From Bradyrhizobium glycinis (GTDB lineage: Bacteria; Pseudomonadota; Alphaproteobacteria; Rhizobiales; Xanthobacteraceae): a stretch of DNA of 64,000 bases. A program made the position numbers and the translations under genes. The notes beneath the pieces are model-generated. The model saw only the letters and a program-made list of their open reading frames with translations. It did not search any database and was not told the DNA's origin. This document shows positions 44,660 to 52,929 of the stretch, piece after piece (the stretch's first letter is position 1; the number at the start of each line of letters is the position of its first letter). The stretch is from positions 1-64,000 of the forward strand of contig NZ_JACCHQ010000007.1 in assembly GCF_016031655.1 (NCBI RefSeq), in the 5' to 3' direction.

Positions 44660-46099
44660 ATGAGCCTTACGTCTCCCCTGTTTTTCGCATTTCTTGCCGG
44701 TGTCGTTCTCGCTTATCATCTCAACGCGTCCGTTTCCTACCGCCGTGCGGTGCTCGGACTTGGCAATGCTATCTTCATCGGCAGCTATCTCACCGACTAC
44801 ACGCAGGTCCTGCCCCTGATCGCTTTCCTGCTCCTGGGTTATGGATGCGTTTCGGTTCTATCGGTCTGGAAGTCTTCGGTCGGGTTGGGCCTTGGAATTC
44901 TTGGAGTCCTGGCCTACTATGTCTTTCTGAAGCGTTTCTCCTTCTTCGATGACTTCGGTCATCTCCCCTTTCCGTATCTGACGATCGGACTTTCCTACAT
45001 CCTGTTCCGGGTCCTGCACGTCATGGTCGACGTCCACTCGGGCGACCTCGACGAGCGAATAGATCCGTTGGGGTTCTTCCGCTACACATGCAATTTTCTG
45101 TGCTTCGTGTCCGGTCCGATCCAGCGCTATCAGGATTTTCGGACGGCCGACGGCACTGCCGTTGTCGAACTTGATGCAGACAAGGTCTTTCAGGCCTTTG
45201 CGAGAGTGGTCGCGGGCTACGCAAAGTTTGTAATGATCGCCGCCGTCGCGGAGTACGCGTTCTCGTTCCTGAAGCCGCAGCTATTTCAAGCGGGCGACCC
45301 ATCGTTCGCGAAGCTGTGCATCCTCTACGCGGTCGCCGCTTCGCTTTATACCGTGTATCTGTACTATAACTTCTCCGGATACATGGACATCGTCATTGGG
45401 AGCGGCACGCTGCTTGGCCAGACCCTGCCGGAAAACTTTGACAATCCCTTCTCCGCCAGCAGCTTCCTCGAGTTTTGGCAGCGCTGGCATATGACCCTAT
45501 CGCAGTGGTTCAAATTCTATCTGTTCAATCCGCTTGTGATGCTGCTTATGTCCTGCTTTCCGGCGCCCGCACTCACGGCCTACCTCGGCGTTTTCGCGTT
45601 CTTTGTTACGTTTCTCGTGATGGGCGTGTGGCACGGCACTACGGCCGTATTCGTCGTCTACGGACTTTTGATGGGCGCGGGCGCGAGCATCAACAAACTA
45701 TGGCAGGTCGCCTGCACAGAGCGCCTTGGAAAGAAGCGCTACAAGACGATGAGCGAGACTTCGGGTTATATCTATTTTGCGCGTGGTGTTACGATCGGCT
45801 ATTTCGTGCTGGCTCTGACATGCCTATGGACGCCCGAATTGTTGGACTTCGCGCGGCTGATCGGCCGGCTCGGCCCTGCCGGAGTGTTGGCTGCGTTCGT
45901 CGGGATTGCGCTTGCGTTTGGATCGTTCTGGTGGCTGGTCGATCGGGTTGCTCCCCGCTTGACCGCGCCGGCCATTTTCGCGACGGCTCGCGACAGCCTT
46001 GTCGGCCGTAACCTGACGCTGGCGAGCCAGATAATGGCCATCGTCGCGGTCACCACGTTGCTTCACAAGTCTCCCGACTTCGTCTATAAGGCGTTCTAA
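44660..46099 (+). CDS. MBOAT-family membrane O-acyltransferase (AlgI/DltB type)
   Basis: 479 residues, about ten membrane segments. Family marks: SPLFFAFLAGVVLAYHL, the central FSGYMDIVIGSGTLLG, PENFDNPFSASSFLEFWQRWHMTLSQWFKFYLF, and VMGVWHGTTAVFVVYGL with the catalytic His near 326. MBOAT proteins pass acyl groups from a cytoplasmic carrier to a periplasmic acceptor, as DltB does with D-Ala-carrier protein and AlgI with acetyl groups. With an ACP and an FkbH enzyme encoded alongside, transfer of an ACP-bound acyl group to polysaccharide is the simplest reading. It follows FkbH after 43 bases. Confidence 0.92.
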   Translation: MSLTSPLFFAFLAGVVLAYHLNASVSYRRAVLGLGNAIFIGSYLTDYTQVLPLIAFLLLGYGCVSVLSVWKSSVGLGLGILGVLAYYVFLKRFSFFDDFGHLPFPYLTIGLSYILFRVLHVMVDVHSGDLDERIDPLGFFRYTCNFLCFVSGPIQRYQDFRTADGTAVVELDADKVFQAFARVVAGYAKFVMIAAVAEYAFSFLKPQLFQAGDPSFAKLCILYAVAASLYTVYLYYNFSGYMDIVIGSGTLLGQTLPENFDNPFSASSFLEFWQRWHMTLSQWFKFYLFNPLVMLLMSCFPAPALTAYLGVFAFFVTFLVMGVWHGTTAVFVVYGLLMGAGASINKLWQVACTERLGKKRYKTMSETSGYIYFARGVTIGYFVLALTCLWTPELLDFARLIGRLGPAGVLAAFVGIALAFGSFWWLVDRVAPRLTAPAIFATARDSLVGRNLTLASQIMAIVAVTTLLHKSPDFVYKAF

Positions 46100-46100
46100 G

Positions 46101-47231
46101 TTGAGACACATCCTGCGACAGACCGCTCTAACGTCGGCATCGTTCGCCTTCCTCTACCTCTTGATCGGCTGCCTCTCCTTCCTGGTGTTTCCGGATCCGT
46201 CACAGGGAGGAATTCGCGACTTCCAAGTGGCCGAGCGCACACTGTTCATGACCGTGCCGAAATACGTCTTTCTCGGACGCAGCGTTCTCGACACTCCGGA
46301 CAGCAAGGTGATCCTTTTAGGCGCGTCGAATACCGCTGTCGGTTTCATTCAGAAAGAGATCCAGCCAAGATTGGCGTGCGCCAAGGTCAGCAATCTCGCG
46401 ATGGGCGGCGCGAATATTTCGGAAGTTGCCCAAATCATTGACCTGGTGCGCGAGACGCAAAGCAGCCCCAATCATGCCCCCAATACATTCGTGATTGGCG
46501 TCTGGTACGGAATGTTTGCGGATTCCGATATAAGATTTTCCGATCCCGATCGGCATCGCGGAGACTCCGACCTGGATATCGAAAAGTACCGATACGGCTT
46601 TTATCGGCGGACTGCCAATGGTCCCGTCGCGATCCTGCCGCCCAAATGGCTTGATGTCGGCGTCATGGCAATTCGCCCGCTCCTTCTTGTCGAGAAGGCC
46701 GCGCGCGAAGCCAGAACGGGAGTCAACCTGCTCCTGACCGGACGCCGGTCCGCACAACGGACGGAAGCAGAACGCGAAGTCGCAACAATGTCCGAACAGG
46801 ACAAGAGGAAGGCCCTGGAGTACTGGCAAGGGAATATGGGCAAGAACGGGATTTCAGAGACGGAATCCAATTTGCTCGAAAGCACGATTGCGTCGTTGCT
46901 GGATTCGGGAGAGCGGGTCGTGCTCGTCGACCTTCCGATCCCCGCGTGGCATCGCGACGCAAGCCCGTATCAGGCGGGCTATGCGGAGAAATTTCAGGAA
47001 CTGTCGAGACGATTCGGCTCGCGGTCAAACTTCGTCTCGATGTCGATGAGCGATCTTGATGGCGATTTGGACTACTCTGACGAGGTGCATGCAAAGCGAC
47101 ATCTGGCCGACGTCTGGTCGGCCAGATTAGCCGCTCTCTTGAGCTCTTTTGCCTGTCGTGAGAAACCCGACAAGCCGCGGATATCGTCGCGCGGTCCCGA
47201 ACAAGCTACGGCAGCATCGTTCGACCATTGA
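46101..47231 (+). CDS. Membrane-anchored SGNH-like (AlgJ/DltD-type) protein
   Basis: 376 residues starting at TTG 46101, one base after the MBOAT stop. One N-terminal membrane anchor (ALTSASFAFLYLLIGCLSFLVF) is followed by an extracytoplasmic domain with KVILLGASNTAVGFI, an SGNH block-I pattern (G-x-S-N with Ser nucleophile), LAMGGANISEVAQII, and near the end DYSDEVHAKRHLADVW, where Asp and His would complete the triad. Proteins of this kind (DltD, AlgJ/AlgX, PatB) accept or relay the acyl group on the periplasmic side. It is expected to form a pair with the MBOAT protein. Confidence 0.8.
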   Translation: MRHILRQTALTSASFAFLYLLIGCLSFLVFPDPSQGGIRDFQVAERTLFMTVPKYVFLGRSVLDTPDSKVILLGASNTAVGFIQKEIQPRLACAKVSNLAMGGANISEVAQIIDLVRETQSSPNHAPNTFVIGVWYGMFADSDIRFSDPDRHRGDSDLDIEKYRYGFYRRTANGPVAILPPKWLDVGVMAIRPLLLVEKAAREARTGVNLLLTGRRSAQRTEAEREVATMSEQDKRKALEYWQGNMGKNGISETESNLLESTIASLLDSGERVVLVDLPIPAWHRDASPYQAGYAEKFQELSRRFGSRSNFVSMSMSDLDGDLDYSDEVHAKRHLADVWSARLAALLSSFACREKPDKPRISSRGPEQATAASFDH

Positions 47232-47276
47232 ATTGTCGCTTACCGATCGTCGAAGTCGACGGGAAGGGTATCACCT

Positions 47277-47516
47277 ATGGACCGAGATAAAATCTACGCG
47301 AAACTCACATCTGTCTTCCGCGACGTGTTCGACGAGGATGACCTCTCTTTAATGCCGGAGACCACGGCCGAGGACGTTGATGGCTGGGATAGCCTGTCGC
47401 ACATTCGTCTCGTCCTAGCCGTTTCGAAATCGTTCGGCGTCAAGTTCTCCGCGTCCGAGATTGGCGGACTAAAGAACGTCGGAGAGTTCGTCGAACTCAT
47501 TCAGAAAAAAACGTGA
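47277..47516 (+). CDS. Acyl carrier protein
   Basis: 79 residues with the 4'-phosphopantetheine site WDSLSHIRL (Ser39), preceded by the acidic helix FRDVFDEDDLSL and followed by FGVKFSASEIGGLKNVGEFVELI, the usual four-helix carrier fold. The Asp-Ser-Leu signature is intact. It is a stand-alone carrier in the acyl-decoration block, unlike fatty-acid AcpP (DSLDTVE). It probably receives a glyceryl or other hydroxyacyl group from the FkbH protein. Confidence 0.93.
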   Translation: MDRDKIYAKLTSVFRDVFDEDDLSLMPETTAEDVDGWDSLSHIRLVLAVSKSFGVKFSASEIGGLKNVGEFVELIQKKT

Positions 47517-47525
47517 GAAGCCAAG

Positions 47526-48002
47526 GTGCGTCGAGACGAATGCCAGATCCCGCCCGCGCTAGGGGGCTTCACCTTTCATCATCTAGGCTTGGCCGTCGCT
47601 ACCCCGGATGAGGCGTTTCGTTACTTGGGATTCCTCGGCTATGTCGCAGGACCCTCCGCTTTCGATCCCTTGCAGCGGGTCAATCTTGCGATGCGTCATC
47701 ATCCGACGATGCCCGATGTTGAGATCATTTGGCCCGGCAACGGCCCATCTCCGATCGACAGCCTCATAAAAAAAACGGGGACGATGATCTACCACGTCTG
47801 CTATGAGTGTTCCGAGGCCGAAGGAGCGCTTAACGCGCTTTCGGCTGCCGGTATTCAGATTGTGGAAGTTAGTCCACCGACCCCGGCGGTCCTGTTCGGT
47901 GGACAGGAAGTTTCTTTCCACCATGTTTCAGGGTTTGGCCTGATCGAGATATTACACAAGGGTTCACTTTCCGGACGGCAAGAAACAGCAAGGGAACGAT
48001 GA
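47526..48002 (+). CDS. VOC (glyoxalase/methylmalonyl-CoA epimerase-like) protein
   Basis: 158 residues from GTG 47526, nine bases after the ACP stop. Two vicinal-oxygen-chelate modules: FTFHHLGLAVATPDEAFRYL with His18/His19, Glu66 in DVEIIWP, His90 in TMIYHVCYE, and Glu141 in GFGLIEIL. All four expected metal ligands are therefore in place, as in glyoxalase I and methylmalonyl-CoA epimerase. Its location directly after an ACP suggests action on the ACP- or CoA-bound acyl group, for instance epimerising an alpha carbon (inference). The next gene begins in its stop codon. Confidence 0.82.
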   Translation: MRRDECQIPPALGGFTFHHLGLAVATPDEAFRYLGFLGYVAGPSAFDPLQRVNLAMRHHPTMPDVEIIWPGNGPSPIDSLIKKTGTMIYHVCYECSEAEGALNALSAAGIQIVEVSPPTPAVLFGGQEVSFHHVSGFGLIEILHKGSLSGRQETARER

Positions 48003-48457
48003 TACGTTCAACCTTTGGTAAGATCCTCGCTCAAGCTTGCGCCGATCTGTGCCTGGCGCTCGCAACTCTCTCGCTCGTGAGCACATCCGCTCAGGCTCAG
48101 GTCGGTTACGGAAGAACGACCGCACCCATCTCCGGTGGCACGGGAGTTGCAGCGCAGCCGCAGAACGCCTTTCAAGGAATGAGCGGAACATACGCGCCAC
48201 CGCACAAGACACCGGATGGCCGAGCGTGCATCTCAGTTCACCCGATGACGCGTCCGCAGATCATCAATCCTAAGATCATTGACCAGATCGTTATCGTGAC
48301 CAACATCTGCGGCCAATCAATCAAAGTCCAGGTCTGCTATGGTGGCAGCACCGATTGCATTCTTGTGCCTTTGGGGGGATACCAAAGATTACAGAGAACG
48401 TTGGGGGTCGGGGCGGGCTCGACTTCCTTCAGATATGAGTACCGTGAGCTTTATTGA
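47999..48457 (+). CDS. Small secreted cysteine-containing protein
   Basis: 152 residues with a signal peptide (LCLALATLSLVSTSAQAQVG). The mature part has a Gly/Thr/Ala-rich lead, GRACISVHPMTRPQIINPKI, IVIVTNICGQSIKVQVCYGGSTDCILVPLGGYQR and FRYEYRELY. Four Cys in the mature part (ACIS, NICG, VCYG, DCIL) suggest two disulphides. Its ATG overlaps the VOC stop (ATGA), so translation is coupled to the acyl block. I do not recognise the family; the beta-rich pattern could be a small glycan-binding or structural domain. Function unknown. Confidence 0.68.
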   Translation: MIRSTFGKILAQACADLCLALATLSLVSTSAQAQVGYGRTTAPISGGTGVAAQPQNAFQGMSGTYAPPHKTPDGRACISVHPMTRPQIINPKIIDQIVIVTNICGQSIKVQVCYGGSTDCILVPLGGYQRLQRTLGVGAGSTSFRYEYRELY

Positions 48458-48547
48458 ATTCTTGCGTTCGCCCGATTTGCCCGCCTGCATGTTCAAGGCG
48501 ACACCCAAGATACCTACTGGCTTGGCTCTTCAACCACCAAGATACTG

Positions 48548-49621
48548 ATGCAGACAGCGCGCCGCAAAGGCCATACGGCTCGATTCATTTTTGGCGTCTT
48601 AGCCGGATGCAGCTTTGCATGCGCATTGGCGACGTTCGTGCTCGCTTGGCCGAGGCACTCTCAAAGTAGAGGAGCTGAGCTCCGGCCGGCAGCTCAATAC
48701 ACACTCAAGCTCAATCGCGACATATCGCCCGCAACGGCTGGAACGATCATCGCCGAGTCCGACGGTCTTTTCACGCGGGCAGGGCTTGAGGTGCATGTAG
48801 TGGCAGGCTCAGGAGACGCGGATGCGTTCGCCGCAGTTGCCGCTGACGAACATACTATAGGGATCGCATCCGCCGCCGCATTTCTCAAAGCGCGATCAGA
48901 GGGTCTCGCGATCGTCGCCTTCGCTGGCTGTTACGCGGCGAGCCCGGTCGAGTTTTTCGCGCTGCCCGACACCAAGCTCTTGCTGCCATCGGATCTGGAA
49001 GGCAAGCGAATAGGTTACATGAGAGGACCCGAGCTCTCCGCCGTTCTCTATGAGTTTGTCAGCAAGAATTCGCTTGCGCAAAGCAAGCTCCTTCCGATCG
49101 AAAGTGACGATCCTTTGCAGGATCTCCTGAACCGGAAGATCGACGTGCTTCTCGGCAATCTCGACGTCGAAGGCCAAGAGTTGGCGCGGAGGAACATCGA
49201 GTACAAGACGCTAAGCCCCGCCTCGTACGGCGTGCACGCCGCGGCAGCGGTGTATTTCGTCCAGGAACAGGCCCTCGGCAATCGGCGCAGTCTGGAAAAA
49301 CTCATCATCGCCACCGCTCAGGGCTGGAACGCTGCCTACGCCGATTACGACCGAACAATTCCCATCATCGCCAACTCCATCGATCCTCCTCTTTCGCGGC
49401 CGCTGATCGCTCGGCTTATGGATGCACAGCGTGGTTACTTGCGGCCCTATGCAGCAAGGTTTGGTGAGCTGGATGAAAGGCGAATTCGCAGCCTCCAGTC
49501 GCAACTCTTGCGAAGACGTGTTCTGCAAAGACCGGTCGATCTGAACCTTGCCGTCAACTACGACATTCTGAAAGAGGCCTATCGTAGCGGGGCGAAAAAT
49601 CTAACTCGTGATGAGCCTTGA
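48548..49621 (+). CDS. NMT1/THI5-like solute-binding protein (orphan)
   Basis: 357 residues with an N-terminal membrane/signal segment (FIFGVLAGCSFACALATFVLA). The binding domain resembles the nitrate/sulfonate/thiamine-precursor group: YTLKLNRDISPATAGTIIAESDGLFTRAGLEV, GIASAAAFLKARSEGL, then DLEGKRIGYMRGPELSAVL and IDVLLGNLDVEG. There are no permease or ATPase genes next to it, so it is an orphan. Its place inside a polysaccharide operon is unusual. A role in sensing or presenting a small ligand is only speculation. It overlaps the next epimerase gene by about ten bases. Confidence 0.78.
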   Translation: MQTARRKGHTARFIFGVLAGCSFACALATFVLAWPRHSQSRGAELRPAAQYTLKLNRDISPATAGTIIAESDGLFTRAGLEVHVVAGSGDADAFAAVAADEHTIGIASAAAFLKARSEGLAIVAFAGCYAASPVEFFALPDTKLLLPSDLEGKRIGYMRGPELSAVLYEFVSKNSLAQSKLLPIESDDPLQDLLNRKIDVLLGNLDVEGQELARRNIEYKTLSPASYGVHAAAAVYFVQEQALGNRRSLEKLIIATAQGWNAAYADYDRTIPIIANSIDPPLSRPLIARLMDAQRGYLRPYAARFGELDERRIRSLQSQLLRRRVLQRPVDLNLAVNYDILKEAYRSGAKNLTRDEP

Positions 49622-50609
49622 ACAAATGTCCAACACTACTCAAGCTATCATTTTTGGCGGCGCAGGCTTTATCGGAACGCATTTGGCGAGGGGTCTTGTG
49701 GCCTCGCAAAAGTATAAACGCATCGTGTCGGTCGACCTTAGCCCGCCCAGGGCCACCGTGGCTGGCGTCGAATACCTGCACCACGACGTGCGCCAGACGA
49801 TCGATTCCGGGATTTCGGATGGAGGTCTTGCGGATATTTTCAACCTCGCTGCGGTCCATGTCACGCCCGGGCACCCCGACGGTGATTACTATTACACAAA
49901 CGTCCTAGGAGCGGTGAACGTCTGCCGATTCGCCAACGCAATCGGCTGCCGCGAGATAGTGTTCACAAGCTCTATCTCGATTTACGGACCAACCGAAGCA
50001 GCGCTTGATGAGGATGCTATGCCGGCTCCCGTGAGCGCTTATGGACGCTCGAAGCTTGCGGCCGAGAAAATCCACTTGCTCTGGCAATCCGAAGCTGCCG
50101 ACCGGAAGCTCACGATCGTTCGTCCGGCGGTCATCTACGGACTCTACGAGCGCGGAAATTTCACTCGGCTTTCGCGGATGATGGAGCGGAATGCCTTCGT
50201 CTATCCCGGGCGGAATGACACGATCAAATCGTGCGGTTACGTGAAGGATCTCGTCTCGTCCATCATTTACATGTCGAACAAAAATGACGGCGTGTCGGTC
50301 TATAATTTCTCTTTTGAGCATAGATATACGATCAGCGAAATCTGTGCTGCGTTCTCGAGGGTTGGTGGCTACAAGAAGCCTCGGCTGACAATTCCAATCT
50401 GGCTCATGGATTTCGCCGTACTTCCCTTTGAAGCCTTGCATTCCGCCGGACTCAATACGGGCATCAATCGGGACCGCGTAAGGAAGCTGTGGTTCTCGAC
50501 GAACATTCTGCCTAAACGACTCGTCGCTAGCGGTTTCAAGTTTTCATACGACTTGGAAAGCTCACTCCTCGAATGGAAGCGCGAGTCGGATCTGAGGGAC
50601 TTTGATTGA
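49611..50609 (+). CDS. NAD-dependent sugar epimerase/dehydratase (extended SDR)
   Basis: 332 residues from ATG 49611 (MSLEQ); GTG 49608 is one codon earlier. Extended-SDR marks: AIIFGGAGFIGTHL, IFNLAAVHVTPGHPD, VFTSSISIYGPTEA, the YGRSK Tyr/Lys and VRPAVIYGLYERGNF. The C-terminal half has FVYPGRNDTIKSCGYVKDLV and an atypical tail (LTIPIWLMDFAVLPFEALH). Substrate is not clear from sequence; 4-epimerases and 4-reductases of nucleotide sugars are both possible. It lies between the binding-protein gene and the ligase-like gene with tight overlaps. Confidence 0.82.
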   Translation: MSLEQMSNTTQAIIFGGAGFIGTHLARGLVASQKYKRIVSVDLSPPRATVAGVEYLHHDVRQTIDSGISDGGLADIFNLAAVHVTPGHPDGDYYYTNVLGAVNVCRFANAIGCREIVFTSSISIYGPTEAALDEDAMPAPVSAYGRSKLAAEKIHLLWQSEAADRKLTIVRPAVIYGLYERGNFTRLSRMMERNAFVYPGRNDTIKSCGYVKDLVSSIIYMSNKNDGVSVYNFSFEHRYTISEICAAFSRVGGYKKPRLTIPIWLMDFAVLPFEALHSAGLNTGINRDRVRKLWFSTNILPKRLVASGFKFSYDLESSLLEWKRESDLRDFD

Positions 50610-52075
50610 TGCCTCTTCTTGGTCGCGGCCAGAAGTCTTTCATCAAAGGCGGAGCCGAGACAGGCGGCGAACTACAGAACTCCGGCTATCCAGCAATGCT
50701 GGCAACCTCGGGGCTCTGCACGCTCGTTGCTCTGGCGCCGCTTCCCTTCGCCTCCGTGGATCCGCGAATTGTAGCGGCCTGGGTATTGCTGCTTTCTGCG
50801 GTCCTTTTGCTGACCATCCCACAGGAGATTAGCTCGCGCGATCTTGCTTTCCTGTGCGGATTTGCAGCGATCTCGCTTTCTTGGGCTGTCGTCGTCAGCG
50901 AACAGTTGGGTGAAACGTCGCTGCTGCCGCGGCGACTAATAGCTCCAATTTGGGAGCAGACTTCGTCAGTTCTGGGTGAACCGTTGAACGGCTCGATTTC
51001 CGCAGCCCTCAATCAGCCCTTCTTCTCGGCCGGATCTCAGATTGCCTGCCTCCTGTCCATGCTGTGCGGATATCTTATCGGGCGCAACCGGAACTCTGCC
51101 CGCCAGTTACTGGTCTCATTTTTGGGATCGACGTTGGCCTATGCCATCTATGGACTGGTCGCCTACAGTTTCTGGCCGGACTATCTGCTTTGGCATCGGA
51201 AGTACAACTATCTAGGTTCGATCACTGCAACCTTCTACAATCCAAATGTTGCAGCCTGCTATTTTGGGGCCGCAACCATTGGTTGGGTTCTATTCTTTCT
51301 CTCTACAAGCAAAGATCATCAGGGCGGACCGCCACTTCCATGGCAGGAGCGGATCAAGTCACGCCTGCACGCGTTCTCGCCGCTAAGGACTCTTCGTCTA
51401 CTGGCCTGTTTTGTGCTACTCTCGACGACAATGCTGACGGGATCGCGTGCCGGATCGATCCTAGCGCTGCTTTGCTTGGCCGGGGCACTCGGAACCCACT
51501 TCCGCCGAGGCCTGCAGAAGCGGAGGCTGCTCTGGGTCTTTCCGATCCCTGCCGCGCTTCTAGTGATCGGCGCCATTTCAATCTTTGCACCCGTGGTCAA
51601 CCAGAGGTTCGGGATTCAGGGATTTTTCGATTCGGGACGCTGGCAGGCGTACCTGTCGACGCTGGAAATGATCAAGGACCATCCGTGGTTAGGATCTGGG
51701 TTGGGTACCTTTCGCTGGGTTTTCCCACAATATCGAAGCGGCGATATCCCGTCATATGGAGTTTGGGAGCAGGCGCATAATTCGACGCTGGAGGAAGCCG
51801 CCGAAATGGGCATTCCTTTTACCGCGATTTTAGCCACCGGTTGGTTTGCCTGTTTGACCGTGCTGTTCCTGGGGATGTTGGGTCGCAATCGTGACACGAT
51901 TCTACCGACTTCAGCCTTTTGGATCGGCCTATTGGCTATACTGCATTCGCAGGTCGATTTTCCGCTGCAAATTCCGGGCTTTGCTTTGGCGGTCTACCCC
52001 ATTTTAGGCATGGGTATGGCCCAATCTTTTTCCAGCCGGGACAATCGGTTAACCCACATTTCCGATAGGCCCTGA
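50609..52075 (+). CDS. O-antigen ligase/polymerase-family membrane protein
   Basis: 488 residues from ATG 50609, which shares one base with the preceding TGA. About 11 membrane segments. The Wzy_C pattern is clear: TMLTGSRAGSILALLCLAGAL, then the periplasmic loop with SGRWQAYLSTLEMIKDHPWLGSGLGTFRWVFP and QAHNSTLEEAAEMGIPF (conserved His and Asn), then FPLQIPGFALAVYPILG. This family contains WaaL ligases and Wzy polymerases. Being directly upstream of a secreted protein and Wzc, it is the best candidate for the EPS polymerase. Confidence 0.87.
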   Translation: MPLLGRGQKSFIKGGAETGGELQNSGYPAMLATSGLCTLVALAPLPFASVDPRIVAAWVLLLSAVLLLTIPQEISSRDLAFLCGFAAISLSWAVVVSEQLGETSLLPRRLIAPIWEQTSSVLGEPLNGSISAALNQPFFSAGSQIACLLSMLCGYLIGRNRNSARQLLVSFLGSTLAYAIYGLVAYSFWPDYLLWHRKYNYLGSITATFYNPNVAACYFGAATIGWVLFFLSTSKDHQGGPPLPWQERIKSRLHAFSPLRTLRLLACFVLLSTTMLTGSRAGSILALLCLAGALGTHFRRGLQKRRLLWVFPIPAALLVIGAISIFAPVVNQRFGIQGFFDSGRWQAYLSTLEMIKDHPWLGSGLGTFRWVFPQYRSGDIPSYGVWEQAHNSTLEEAAEMGIPFTAILATGWFACLTVLFLGMLGRNRDTILPTSAFWIGLLAILHSQVDFPLQIPGFALAVYPILGMGMAQSFSSRDNRLTHISDRP

Positions 52076-52143
52076 AACGCTGTACATTTGCGTAATTTTC
52101 TTTTAAAAAACGAGAGATTAGGACGGTTGGAAGAGGTTAGATT

Positions 52144-52824
52144 ATGCGCATTGCGAGCCAGTGGTTGTCGTCGAAGCTGATTGCTTCGGCCGCGATTTGT
52201 GCTTTAGGTTTGTCCTTGCCCGCAAGTGCGTTCGCAGCTTGCGTGAATGATCCCGACACCGCTCAGAAAGCAGCGGCGTTTACGACCAATCCCGGCTCGC
52301 TACTGGAGGGGCCCAATGGACCTCGTAGTCCGGATGACGTAGCCGCTGATGTACAGACCTTCGTCGCGTCCTATCCGCAGGCGCTTCCGGCGGTGCTAGC
52401 CATTTTGAAGGATCTCACCAACAAGGGGCCTTCGACTTCCCCCCTCCAGAAGGCCATTGGAACGGGTCTCGGAAAGGCTGCGAACGTCTGCAAGACGACC
52501 GACCTGACCTTCTCCCTGGAGATTCAGAGCGATCTCGGCGCCACCGGATCATCTGATGCCAACGCGCAATACGCGGCCCTGACTGGAAACGATCCGACCC
52601 GTAGTGTGGCTCTTTCGGGCGCCACAACCGGCTCTTCGGGCGGCGTCGGCGGCCAAACGTCAGCGGCGGGCGGCACGTCTGGAGCCGGATCGTCCTTGCA
52701 AACTTTCGTTGCCAATAGCGTGTCCAACAATCCGACAAATTATTTCAGTTCAAGCGCAGGCAGTGCGGGCTCAGCAGGCGGAACGACCACGACCATTGTC
52801 TGCACTGTTTCAGGTTCGTGCTGA
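52144..52824 (+). CDS. Secreted Gly/Ser/Ala-rich protein
   Basis: 226 residues. Signal peptide LIASAAICALGLSLPASAFA; an AGAGG site lies eight bases before the ATG. The mature N-half is helical (VAADVQTFVASYPQALPAVLAILKDL) with Cys in AACVND and AANVCKTTDL. The C-half is low complexity, Gly/Ser/Ala/Thr-rich (GSSGGVGG, SSAGSAGSAGG), and the protein ends in a CTVSGSC pattern. Similar short secreted proteins sit just before exoP-like genes in rhizobia, but I know of no function. It might bind the polymer or the Wza/Wzc complex. Confidence 0.68.
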   Translation: MRIASQWLSSKLIASAAICALGLSLPASAFAACVNDPDTAQKAAAFTTNPGSLLEGPNGPRSPDDVAADVQTFVASYPQALPAVLAILKDLTNKGPSTSPLQKAIGTGLGKAANVCKTTDLTFSLEIQSDLGATGSSDANAQYAALTGNDPTRSVALSGATTGSSGGVGGQTSAAGGTSGAGSSLQTFVANSVSNNPTNYFSSSAGSAGSAGGTTTTIVCTVSGSC

Positions 52825-52929
52825 AGTCACTGGGCTTTTCCCTGAACGGTCCATCCGAGTTTCGGCGTTCGGATGTGGTCGCCTTGTTTTTCGAGTAGTT
52901 GCGACAATCAGTCAGGGTAGACGAGCCGG

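Noticed and set aside
44660..47231. MBOAT plus SGNH pair read as alginate acetylation (AlgI/AlgJ)
   Set aside because: No alginate synthesis genes (alg8, alg44, algE, algG) are present, and an ACP and FkbH gene accompany the pair.
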